Assembly: GCA_020523905.1 (NCBI GenBank)
Contig: JAJAPZ010000022.1
Span: forward strand, 1 to 35,941
Reading direction: 5' to 3'
DNA length: 35,941 bases
Origin: Candidatus Obscuribacterium magneticum
Lineage (GTDB): Bacteria > Elusimicrobiota > Elusimicrobia > F11
The position numbers and the translations under genes are program-made. Positions 1 to 7,489 of this stretch are shown piece after piece; the stretch's first letter is position 1, and the number at the start of each line of letters is the position of its first letter. The notes under the pieces are model-generated. The model did not search any database and was not told where the DNA came from. It was given only the letters and a program-made list of their open reading frames with translations.

Positions 1-40
1 GGCTTTCGCTGGAATGACGAGTGCTTACGCAGGAATGACG
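1..40. repeat. Partial dispersed palindromic repeat at left edge
   Basis: The first 22 bases (ggctttcgctggaatgacga and on) match, with one change, the right-hand end of the repeat at 17646-17733. A second short copy of the same end (gcaggaatgacg) follows at 29-40. The rest of the element lies outside the window. The repeat end runs directly into the first gene and provides both candidate ATG codons (14, 35) and an AGGA at 31-34. Confidence 0.6.
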
Positions 41-538
41 ATGTGGGCGATGTGTGTCGTTTTGTCTGTCGGCGTTCACCCTCTCCGCGCGGAGCGGGCC
101 GGGGATCAGGGGTATGGCGTCATGGTGGGAAATCCCAGCGGATTGTCGGCCAAATACTGGCTGGATGAAAAGGCGGCCATTGACGGCGCCCTGGGCGTGG
201 CGCGGGGGGAATTCGACATCCACCTGACACTTCTCTATCACATTTTTAATTGGTTGCCGGAGGGGGAGAGTCGAAAGGATGCCTTTCACCGGCATGTCCA
301 AAACAAGGAGCTTCCTCTCTATGTCGGTATCGGGCCGCGTCTATTATTTGAACACGAGGAGGAACTGGGCATCCGCTTTCCCATCGGCATGAGTTTTCTG
401 CCGCAGAAGTCACCATGGGAGATTTTTTTCGAAGTGGCCCCGGTTTTGCGATTGACCCCAAACGGTGGGTTTAATGGGGATTTTGCCGTCGGCGTCCGCT
501 ACTATATCCCGGCGATCCGGCCCAAGGAGATGAAGTGA
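14..538 (+). CDS. Predicted small outer-membrane beta-barrel protein
   Basis: This is a 174-residue secreted protein of unknown function. A hydrophobic segment (about residues 10-22) ending at LRA looks like a signal peptide. The mature part has alternating amphipathic strands (GIGPRLLF, GIRFPIGMSF, FFEVAPVLRL, GDFAVGVRYYI) typical of a small eight-stranded-type barrel. The start is uncertain: ATGs at 14 and 35 are inside repeat-derived DNA, while the ATG at 41 has AGGA six bases upstream and may be the true start. The frame is open to the left edge, so the gene could also begin outside the window. No positively charged n-region is visible, which suggests the 5' end was reshaped by the repeat. 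Its stop overlaps the GTG of the next gene. The barrel call is inference from strand pattern; no family is recognised firmly. Confidence 0.6.
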   Translation: MTSAYAGMTMWAMCVVLSVGVHPLRAERAGDQGYGVMVGNPSGLSAKYWLDEKAAIDGALGVARGEFDIHLTLLYHIFNWLPEGESRKDAFHRHVQNKELPLYVGIGPRLLFEHEEELGIRFPIGMSFLPQKSPWEIFFEVAPVLRLTPNGGFNGDFAVGVRYYIPAIRPKEMK

Positions 539-3500
539 CCTTTTCCCCATCAGCCCTTTTCAAGCGGAAGGACCCACCGCTCTCGTCCCCGCCCTTCCGG
601 CGGGACCGGGTGGATCCGCGATTCTTGAAATTCTCCGGCGTTGAGGCCTATACAGGCAATGAACTCATCGTCAAGGGCGCTCTGGAAGCCGGCGTGGGCT
701 TGGTCACGGGCTATCCGGGGTCGCCCGTTTCGGATGTTTTTGAAGTTCTCTCCGCCGTCTCCCCCTATCTCTCGGAAAAAGGCGTCGTCGCCCAGATTGC
801 CAATAACGAAGCCCTCGCGGCGGCTCGCCTTAATGGAGCCCGCCAGGCGGGTCTGCGGGCGATGGCGGTGATGAAATCCGTCGGGATGCATGTGGCGGCG
901 GACGGTCTGGCGATTGGAAACCTCATGGAGACGCGCCACCGGGAAGGAGGCGCTGTCTGTGTCGTCGGCGACGACCCGTGGAACGAGACAACCCAAATCA
1001 ATTCCGACTCCCGATATCTTTCCAAGCACCTCCATATGCCTTTGCTGGAACCGGCGACCTTCCAGGAGCTCAAGGATTGGATCTCTGCCGCCTTTGATCT
1101 TTCGGGGGCGTCCGATCTCTATCTCACCTATTTGTTGACGACCAATCAGGTGGACGGCGGGGGGGCGGTAAAAGTCGGGCCCCACCCGGAACTCCCGCTC
1201 AGCGCACGCGCCAAAACCATGCTTTCGAGCGCGGACGTAAAAATCAGCGATACCGTTTTGATTCCGCCCCACACCTCGTGGCGTGAAGCGACCTTGAAAG
1301 AGCGGATGTCTCGCCTCCTCCAGCGCGTCAGGGAATTAAATCTCAATAAAAGTCTCGGGCCAAAGCGCGTGCGGATGCCGGTGGGATTCATTTCGGCGGG
1401 GCTCTCTTACAGTTATTTGGAAGAAGTGCTCCGCATGATCGGCCTCTGGGATCGCACGCCGGTTCTCAAATTGGGGATGATTTACCCTCTTGATGCGGAG
1501 GCGGTCCTCTCCCTTGCGAATCATGTGGAGCACCTGGTGGTTGTGGAGGAGAAACGGGGCTTCATCGAAGAGCAGGTGGCCGAGATTCTTGTGCAATTAA
1601 AGCAGGACGGGAGGCTGCCGAAGCCGCCGGCCCTCTGGGGAAAGAAGTTTCCGAACAATGAGCCCGGATTCCCTGCCGCGCGGGGCTTAAACGTCTCTGT
1701 CGTTTTGGAAGTGTTGGGACCGGCCTTCCTCAAGTGGAAGGAGTACTTCCCGACGCTTCAGGTCGACCAGATCGAAAAGGAGTTGGAGGAGATGCACCAC
1801 ACGCAATCCGACTCCTACGATGTTCCGCCGCGCACCCCCACCTTTTGTCCGGGCTGCCCTCACCGGGATTCCGCCGCCGTGTGCCTTTCCATGAAGAATA
1901 AATTCATGGAGGCCTTGCCCTCCACGGATCTTATTTTCCACGGGGAATCCGGCTGCCATTCGATGCTTCAGTTCGCTCCGTTCGAGGGCCTCATGCAAAA
2001 TTATTCGGGGATGGGTCTGGGCGGGGGCACCGGGGCGGGGATGTCGCCTTTTGTTGCCAATCAGCAGGTTGTTTTCCTGGGAGATTCAACCTTTTTCCAC
2101 TCCGGCCTTATCGCCATCTCGGATGCGATTAAAAACAACCAAAACATCACCTTTATCATTCTCGACAACAAAACCACGGCCATGACCGGCCACCAGCCTA
2201 CCCCGGGCAACCCCGTCGATCTCATGGGCCGGCCGACGGCGATGCAGGATATTGAGAGCGTGGTGCGGGGCATGATCCCGGAAGGGGTGTTCTTGCGCCG
2301 GGCCAATCCGGGGGATCGCACATCGTATCAGAGGCTCGTGGAGGAAGCGGTTCTTCAGCCCGGCGTCAAGGTCATCATTGCGGACAAAGAATGCGCCATC
2401 ACCCTGCACCGCCGGTTGAATCTTGAAAAGAAAAGGATCCTGCAGAAGAAGGGGTTCCTCAATCGGGAGGAGATCATCAGCGTCGTGCCGGAGGCGTGCG
2501 AATACTGCTTGCGCTGCACCACCGAGACAGGGTGCCCCGGTCTCACCATCGAAGAGACCCCTTACGGCCGCAAGATCCGGACGGATTTGTCCACCTGCGT
2601 GAATGACGGGGCCTGCGCCCGGGTGAAGGCGTGTCCCTCGTTCGAGAAGATCACCATCAAGCGGGTGGCCCCGCCACAGAAAAAAGAAGAGTTGGAAATC
2701 GATGAGGCCCGGCTGCCTGTCCCTGCGACGGAGATGAAAAGCCCGCGGTGGTCGGCCTATACGGCGGCGGTGGGAGGGATGGGAGCGGGGATCGTCAACG
2801 CGGTTTTGGTGAGAGCCGCGATGAAACAGGGCTATGAGGTCAGTTTTCTCGATAAAAAAGGCCTGGCCATCCGCAACGGCGGCGTGTATGGACACCTCGT
2901 TTTTTCCAAGCGGGGACCTGTGTTTTCTCCGGTGATTCCTTACGGAAAGGCCGACCTTTTGATCGGGATCGACCTCCTGGAGGCGGCCCGGGCGCTGGAC
3001 GCCAAGCTGAATTTGCGGGTGGCCCATCCCGTACGGACTCATGCCATCGTCAACACGCATAAAAACGAGACGGTGCTCTCCCTCATGGGGCGCGGCGATT
3101 TTGATCCCCAGAAGCTGGAAACGGTGATTACGGCCAAAATCCGGCCGGAGGGATATTTCTCCTTCGATTTTTCACACGTGTCGGAAAAATACTGCGGGTC
3201 GAAGCTCTACGCCAACATGGTGATATTGGGGGCGGCCTACCAGAAAGGGTGGATTCCCTTGAGTCAGGAAAATATTTTTGCCGCCGTCCGGGAGAGCGTC
3301 CGCCCGGAGGATGTGGAGGTCAATTTCAGGGCTTTTTCCATCGGGCGGTCCGTGGCGGTTACTCCGGAATTTTTGAGGCCGACATTCCGTTACGAAACCT
3401 TAGCGGAGGTCGTGGAAAAAAACTCAGGTTATTTGGCCCGGACCTCGCTTCTTTTTGGAGCGCGCTGGGCCCGGGAGTACCGGAACCTGATGGATCAGGT

Positions 3501-4179
3501 GCATCGTTGGATCGATTTGCCGCGGGAAAGCGGCGTCCTCATGGCGCGTACCGTTTACGATCTGCTGCGATACGGGGGGGCGAAGCTGGCCCACGCGTAT
3601 GTCGTGCGCGTGTGGAACACCTATCGAAAAGACCAGGAGCGGTTTGGTTTCCGCGCTACCAGCGCCGTTATCGCCAACCTTTATAAGTGCATGGCGATCA
3701 AAGATGAGATCTGGGTGGCACAGCTGTTGGTGTCGCCGGAGAAGTACGAGCGCGACCGTGAACGCTATAAGATCGACTTTTCGAACGGCGACAAGGTGAC
3801 CTATCTGCATTTCAACCGGCCGCGCTTCACCGTTTTCGGGATGAATCTGGAGTTCGATGTGAACACCAGCGATTGGATGCTGTATCTCATGGCCAGTGCG
3901 AAATTCTTGAGGGTTCTTTTGCCCGGGTGGCACCGAAAAGAAAAGGAGTTTCGGGATTGGTATATCTCCCTCGTCGATCGATTCATGTATTTCCAATCCC
4001 CCGAAGACTACCATCACTTTGTTGACGCCTTGACCGTCGTTGAAAAGGTGCGGGGCTACCGCGAGACTCGTTTCGCGGCGAATGAAGAAGCCCAGCGGAG
4101 TGCCGGCGCCTTCCTGTCCCAGATCAAAGGATTTTCACCCGTGCCCTCGGAAGCAGGAGTTCCCGTCAAATCGGTATGA
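535..4179 (+). CDS. Indolepyruvate:ferredoxin oxidoreductase, fused alpha/beta/gamma form
   Basis: Oxidatively decarboxylates aryl-2-oxo acids (indolepyruvate and related transaminated aromatic amino acids) to acyl-CoA, passing electrons to ferredoxin. Domain order in the 1214 residues: pyrimidine-binding domain with TGYPGSPVSDVF near residue 60; TPP-binding domain starting at CPGCPHRDSA (about 437), with the GDSTFFHSG...NKTTAMTG Mg/TPP motif; a short ferredoxin-like insert with CEYCLRC...C (about 656-668) and CVNDGACARVKAC (about 688-700); gamma domain at GGMGAGIVNAV (about 747); and a long C-terminal domain of the type seen in fused bacterial enzymes (DUF6537-like). The length fits the fused family. 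The GTG start overlaps the previous stop (gtga) and has AAGGAG at 524-529. The second cysteine cluster has one more residue than the usual CNxDYSC spacing as I recall it. Exact substrate cannot be read from sequence. Confidence 0.93.
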   Translation: MTFSPSALFKRKDPPLSSPPFRRDRVDPRFLKFSGVEAYTGNELIVKGALEAGVGLVTGYPGSPVSDVFEVLSAVSPYLSEKGVVAQIANNEALAAARLNGARQAGLRAMAVMKSVGMHVAADGLAIGNLMETRHREGGAVCVVGDDPWNETTQINSDSRYLSKHLHMPLLEPATFQELKDWISAAFDLSGASDLYLTYLLTTNQVDGGGAVKVGPHPELPLSARAKTMLSSADVKISDTVLIPPHTSWREATLKERMSRLLQRVRELNLNKSLGPKRVRMPVGFISAGLSYSYLEEVLRMIGLWDRTPVLKLGMIYPLDAEAVLSLANHVEHLVVVEEKRGFIEEQVAEILVQLKQDGRLPKPPALWGKKFPNNEPGFPAARGLNVSVVLEVLGPAFLKWKEYFPTLQVDQIEKELEEMHHTQSDSYDVPPRTPTFCPGCPHRDSAAVCLSMKNKFMEALPSTDLIFHGESGCHSMLQFAPFEGLMQNYSGMGLGGGTGAGMSPFVANQQVVFLGDSTFFHSGLIAISDAIKNNQNITFIILDNKTTAMTGHQPTPGNPVDLMGRPTAMQDIESVVRGMIPEGVFLRRANPGDRTSYQRLVEEAVLQPGVKVIIADKECAITLHRRLNLEKKRILQKKGFLNREEIISVVPEACEYCLRCTTETGCPGLTIEETPYGRKIRTDLSTCVNDGACARVKACPSFEKITIKRVAPPQKKEELEIDEARLPVPATEMKSPRWSAYTAAVGGMGAGIVNAVLVRAAMKQGYEVSFLDKKGLAIRNGGVYGHLVFSKRGPVFSPVIPYGKADLLIGIDLLEAARALDAKLNLRVAHPVRTHAIVNTHKNETVLSLMGRGDFDPQKLETVITAKIRPEGYFSFDFSHVSEKYCGSKLYANMVILGAAYQKGWIPLSQENIFAAVRESVRPEDVEVNFRAFSIGRSVAVTPEFLRPTFRYETLAEVVEKNSGYLARTSLLFGARWAREYRNLMDQVHRWIDLPRESGVLMARTVYDLLRYGGAKLAHAYVVRVWNTYRKDQERFGFRATSAVIANLYKCMAIKDEIWVAQLLVSPEKYERDRERYKIDFSNGDKVTYLHFNRPRFTVFGMNLEFDVNTSDWMLYLMASAKFLRVLLPGWHRKEKEFRDWYISLVDRFMYFQSPEDYHHFVDALTVVEKVRGYRETRFAANEEAQRSAGAFLSQIKGFSPVPSEAGVPVKSV

Positions 4180-4730
4180 AAAAGTTCTATCAACTTCGAA
4201 AAGCCCGCATGGAGGATGTAAGGTCCCTCCACCGTCTTCTTAATTTTTACGCCGACCGGCGGGAACTTTTGCCGCGGTCGTTGTCCGAGATATACGAGAA
4301 CCTTCAGCAGTTTTTTGTCATTGTGAAAGAGAAGACGGTCGTCGGCTGCTGCGCCCTTTATGTCACGTGGGAGGGGTTGGCCGAGGTCAAGGCCTTGGCG
4401 GTGAGGCCGGATTCCCAGCGTCAGGGGCTGGGGCGGTGGCTGCTGAAGACCGTCATTGAGGAAGCCCAGCGGCTCGGCGTTCGCACCCTTTTCACCCTCA
4501 CCATCCGCGAAGGTCTTTTTAAAAAATTTGGTTTCAAGCGGGCCAAAAAAAGCAGCCTTCCCCACAAAGTGTGGACGGAGTGCGTTCGTTGCGCCTATTT
4601 CCCGGAAGATTGCATCGAAACATCTCTCGTCCTTCATTTGAAGAAGGAAAAGAAGACGTCCCGAAAAGACAAATTTACCGAAGCCTTCATGGCGACGGCC
4701 CAACCGATGGTTCCCAACGAACCGGGTTAA
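4176..4730 (+). CDS. argA: Short ArgA-type N-acetyltransferase (GNAT), probable N-acetylglutamate synthase
   Basis: Predicted to acetylate glutamate with acetyl-CoA, the first step of arginine synthesis. It is a single GNAT domain of 184 residues without the kinase-like domain of E. coli ArgA. Visible features are a start strand FYQLRKARMEDV, the central VKALAVRPDSQRQGLGRWLL with the acetyl-CoA pyrophosphate loop (Q/RxxGxG), FKKFGFKR, and the tail SLPHKVWTECVRCAYFPEDC, which is characteristic of the short NAGS group. The ATG overlaps the oxidoreductase stop by four bases (ATGA), so the two are probably translated together. The last two bases of its TAA stop are also the first bases of the palindromic element, so insertion of that element may have set the C-terminus. 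Other arginine genes are not in the window. Confidence 0.8.
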   Translation: MKKFYQLRKARMEDVRSLHRLLNFYADRRELLPRSLSEIYENLQQFFVIVKEKTVVGCCALYVTWEGLAEVKALAVRPDSQRQGLGRWLLKTVIEEAQRLGVRTLFTLTIREGLFKKFGFKRAKKSSLPHKVWTECVRCAYFPEDCIETSLVLHLKKEKKTSRKDKFTEAFMATAQPMVPNEPG

Positions 4731-4821
4731 GGGGTCAAGTCGCGACATGCGACATTTCTGTATGAATAGAATATGTTGAGCCACGGTTTTAGAAATGTCG
4801 CATGTCGCGACTTGACCCCTT
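4729..4821. repeat. Palindromic element, copy 1 (31-bp arms, conserved core)
   Basis: Perfect 31-bp inverted repeat: left arm 4729-4759 beginning aaggggtcaagtcgcgac, right arm 4791-4821, spacer 4760-4790. Both arms and the spacer recur in copy 2 at 9060-9160 in the opposite orientation, so the unit moves as a whole (REP- or MITE-like). It fills the gap between the acetyltransferase stop and metF and would fold into a long hairpin 21 bases before the metF ATG. Confidence 0.92.
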
Positions 4822-4842
4822 TTTGGGTAGAATCCTCGAGCC

Positions 4843-5721
4843 ATGAAAATCGTGGAATTGCTTCGGACAAAAAGGCCCGTCGTTTCCTTCGAATTTTTCC
4901 CGCCTCGAAATGATGAGGGATCCAAGAATTTGGTGGAAGTCCTCGGGGCCTTAAAAGACCTCTCTCCCTCCTTCGTCTCCATGACCTACGGGGCGGGGGG
5001 AAGCACCCGCCAGAAGACCATCGCCCTCGTTTCCGACATCAAGCATAAGATTGGGTTGGAGACCATGGCGCACTTGACCTGCGTGGGGCACAGCCTCATC
5101 GAACTCCACGTCATTTTAAAGGAGTTGTATTCCGCCGGCATCGAAAATGTACTGGCCTTGCGCGGCGATCCGCCCCGGGGAGAATCCCGGTTCGTGCCGG
5201 CTCCCGATGGGTTTCGTTACGCTGCGGATCTCGTCGCCTTTATTAAGGCGCATTTTTCGTTCTGCATCGGCGTGGCGGGCTATCCGGAAAAGCACCCGGA
5301 GGCTCCCTCCCTTGAGGAAGACATGGCCCATCTCAAGGGCAAGGTTGGGAAAGGCGGCGAGTTTGTCATCACGCAGCTTTTTTTCGACAACCGGGATTAT
5401 TTTCATTTTGTGCGCCGGCTTCAGGAGCAGGGCGTCTCTGTGCCGGTCATTCCCGGCATCATGCCCATCACTGACGTGGAGCAGATCAAAAGGTTTACCA
5501 CCGTTTGCGGCGCCAAAATTCCGCCATCCCTTCTGAAAAAGTTGGAAAAGGTCCAAACCAACAAGGACGCTGTGGTGCAGGAAGGGATCGCGTATGCGGT
5601 TGATCAGTGCCGGGAATTGCTGAAAAAAGGGGCTCCGGGCATTCATTTTTACACGCTCAACAAGTCGAAGTCGACGAAAGAGATTTTCTTAAGGCTGAAG
5701 AAAGAGAGGCTGGTTAAATAA
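4843..5721 (+). CDS. metF: Methylenetetrahydrofolate reductase
   Basis: FAD-dependent reduction of 5,10-methylene-THF to 5-methyl-THF, the methyl donor for methionine. The 292 residues match the family length. Characteristic segments include VSFEFFPPRNDEG at the N-terminus (with the catalytic Glu), FVSMTYGAGGSTR, the folate/FAD region ENVLALRGDPP, GVAGYPEKHPEA, ITQLFFDN (QLFFD motif), VIPGIMPI and the C-terminal GIHFYTLNKS. Start chosen at the ATG giving MKIVELL; no strong Shine-Dalgarno is visible because the palindromic element ends only 21 bases upstream. The following envelope gene begins at or just after its TAA. Confidence 0.97.
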   Translation: MKIVELLRTKRPVVSFEFFPPRNDEGSKNLVEVLGALKDLSPSFVSMTYGAGGSTRQKTIALVSDIKHKIGLETMAHLTCVGHSLIELHVILKELYSAGIENVLALRGDPPRGESRFVPAPDGFRYAADLVAFIKAHFSFCIGVAGYPEKHPEAPSLEEDMAHLKGKVGKGGEFVITQLFFDNRDYFHFVRRLQEQGVSVPVIPGIMPITDVEQIKRFTTVCGAKIPPSLLKKLEKVQTNKDAVVQEGIAYAVDQCRELLKKGAPGIHFYTLNKSKSTKEIFLRLKKERLVK

Positions 5722-5729
5722 AGACTTAT

Positions 5730-6434
5730 TTGGCCTTTGGTGTTTTGTTCGCTCTTTTGGGGACCGGGTGCGTCTCCATCGACACCTACGAATCCCGCAT
5801 CAAGCGCTGCCGGGATCAGGAAGCCCGGGCCGAGCAAATGGAGAAGGAGAATCGCTTTTTAAGTCGGGCGGTTCAAGAGCTCGAATTGGAAACGAGAGCC
5901 CTCAAAGAGGATCTCCAGGGATTGACGACGGGCTGGAGTGTCTTGAGCGGAACCGCCACGGACATCGCAGCGCTTCATGCGGCCTTAAGCCAGGAATTCA
6001 AGGATGACGTGTCGACCGAGACGCTTCGCCTCACCCGGGCCGACGGCGAGCTCGCCATCGCGCTGGAAAAGAAAGTTCTTTTTGATTTTGGCTCGCTTCG
6101 TTTGCGGGAAGAAGGGCGGAGGATTTTGGATCGAGTGGCCCGTCACTTGAGGGACGTCAAAGGGTACTACGTCCGGGTGGACGGCCACACCGATGACACC
6201 GTGATTTCACCCGAACTCCGGGATAAGTTTCCGACGAACTGGGATATGGCGGCGGCTCGGGCGTCGGCGGTTCTGCGTTATCTGCAGGATCCGGGCGGCG
6301 TCGATCCGGCCCTGTTGGTGTTGACCGCCTTCGCACAATATCGCCCCGTGGCCGATAACGCCACGCCCGAAGGGCGGGAGCAGAACCGGCGTATTGAAAT
6401 TACCCTCACTAAACCTAAGACTCTCCTCCCCTGA
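5730..6434 (+). CDS. OmpA-domain envelope protein (putative lipoprotein) with unusual start
   Basis: Predicted peptidoglycan-associated envelope protein. After a hydrophobic leader ending LLGTGC (imperfect lipobox), a predicted coiled coil covers about residues 22-70 (repeating E/K/L heptad-like RAEQMEKENRFLSRAV). A C-terminal OmpA/MotB-type domain follows from about 105: FDFGSLRLREEGRRIL, VRVDGHTDD and REQNRRIEI contain the peptidoglycan-binding Asp/Arg signature. The TTG start given here lacks a charged n-region and lies 20 bases from the only purine-rich site (AGAGAGG, 5703-5709). Reading from the ATA at 5718 instead gives KTYLAFGVLFALLGTGC, a normal lipoprotein leader, with 8-base spacing to that site. 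The start is therefore unresolved. Domain call is firm; lipidation is inference. Confidence 0.82.
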   Translation: MAFGVLFALLGTGCVSIDTYESRIKRCRDQEARAEQMEKENRFLSRAVQELELETRALKEDLQGLTTGWSVLSGTATDIAALHAALSQEFKDDVSTETLRLTRADGELAIALEKKVLFDFGSLRLREEGRRILDRVARHLRDVKGYYVRVDGHTDDTVISPELRDKFPTNWDMAAARASAVLRYLQDPGGVDPALLVLTAFAQYRPVADNATPEGREQNRRIEITLTKPKTLLP

Positions 6435-6440
6435 GGAAGA

Positions 6441-6464
6441 GGAAGGGGTCAAGTCTCCCCTTCC
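6441..6464. repeat. Short hairpin sharing the ggggtcaagtc end of the palindromic element
   Basis: ggaagggg (6441-6448) and ccccttcc (6457-6464) form an 8-bp stem around tcaagtct. The aaggggtcaagtc portion is identical to the outer end of the large elements at 4729 and 9060, but the gcgacatgcgac part is absent. It may be a decayed fragment or a second repeat type with the same terminus. No T-tract follows, so it does not look like an intrinsic terminator. Confidence 0.5.
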
Positions 6465-6507
6465 CCCTGGACATTTGCCGGTTTGGCTGTTACATTAGTT
6501 AGTGGCC

Positions 6508-7482
6508 ATGATCGCGCTAAAACGAATTCGTAAAAGACTCGCCGAACTCGAACCCCTGCCGGATTTCTCGAGGCGCCCCATCGGCACCCAATGGCGGTGG
6601 GGGGGGCTGGTTCTTTTGCTGATTGGGCTTTTTTTATGCATCAGCCTTAAGAAGAAGCCGGAGGGCGCTCTCCCGCCGAGAACGGAAGACGCCCGGTGGA
6701 CGCAAATGGTCACCGGCATCGTGGACACCGTTCGCAGTTACGAAGGCGAAGTGGGCATTTATATCAAGGATTTGAAGAGCGGCCGCACCTTCGAGTGGAA
6801 TGCCGATGTTCCTTTTGTCAGCGCCAGCCTCATCAAACTGCCGATCATGGCGGCGGTCTTTCAAGCCATCAAAGAGGGAGCGTTTTCCCTTGATACGAGG
6901 TTGGTTTTGCGAAGGGTTCATCGGCGCGCCGGCTCCGGCACCCTCAAATGGTCCGGCCCGGGCTCCCGCTATTCCGTTTCTTATCTTATCTATGAAATGA
7001 TGACGCGCTCGGACAACACGGCGACCGCCATCCTCGTGGACCGGCTCGGGTTCGATTATCTCAACACGTGTTTCGAACGGATGGGATTGGAGACCACGCG
7101 CATTTCCAAAAGCGGGATGAGCCTGGCGGATCGCCTTCAGCCAGAGAAGGACAATTACACGACGGCACGCGAAATGGGGTTTCTCCTGGATCGGATTTAC
7201 CGGCGTCGCTTGATCACCGACGGGTTAAGCGATCTCATGCTTGAAGTGATGAAAGGGACCCACGACCGGCATCGTCTGGCGGCCCCCCTTCCCAAGGAAT
7301 GGAAGCTGGCGCACAAGACGGGGCTCCTCCGGCGGCACTGCCATGACGTCGGCATCGTTTTCACCCCGGAAGGGGATTACGTCATCTGTGTTCTCACCGG
7401 CCAAAACGGCAACTACCGCAAGGCCAAGCGCATCATCGCCTCCGTGGGCCGCCAGGCCTACGCCTACATGGGCAGCTCCTAG
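6508..7482 (+). CDS. Membrane-anchored class A beta-lactamase-like serine hydrolase
   Basis: Penicillin-binding-fold serine hydrolase of the class A beta-lactamase family; a real role in beta-lactam resistance or cell-wall metabolism cannot be decided. One N-terminal transmembrane segment (about residues 32-47, GGLVLLLIGLFLCISL) anchors it, with the catalytic domain outside. Counting from the ATG at 6508 (324 residues): the SxxK motif SLIK at 107-110, SDN at 168-170, a Glu in QPEKDN near 213 at the omega-loop position, and KTG at 270-272. All catalytic motifs are intact. A GTG at 6502 is an alternative start; neither has a clear Shine-Dalgarno. It converges on the next gene with only seven bases between stops. 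Confidence 0.85.
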   Translation: MIALKRIRKRLAELEPLPDFSRRPIGTQWRWGGLVLLLIGLFLCISLKKKPEGALPPRTEDARWTQMVTGIVDTVRSYEGEVGIYIKDLKSGRTFEWNADVPFVSASLIKLPIMAAVFQAIKEGAFSLDTRLVLRRVHRRAGSGTLKWSGPGSRYSVSYLIYEMMTRSDNTATAILVDRLGFDYLNTCFERMGLETTRISKSGMSLADRLQPEKDNYTTAREMGFLLDRIYRRRLITDGLSDLMLEVMKGTHDRHRLAAPLPKEWKLAHKTGLLRRHCHDVGIVFTPEGDYVICVLTGQNGNYRKAKRIIASVGRQAYAYMGSS

Positions 7483-7489
7483 GGAATCC

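Noticed and set aside
2086..3060. 324-codon minus-strand frame inside the indolepyruvate oxidoreductase gene
   Set aside because: It is antisense to conserved TPP, ferredoxin and gamma domains, with shadow-type composition.
6441..6464. Hairpin as an intrinsic terminator after the OmpA-domain gene
   Set aside because: The stem is followed by cccctgg, not a T-tract; the sequence matches the repeat end better.
6508..7482. Calling the serine hydrolase an antibiotic-resistance beta-lactamase
   Set aside because: Motifs fit the class A family, but the non-cleaved membrane anchor and the lack of close recognisable similarity leave a cell-wall or unknown role equally likely.
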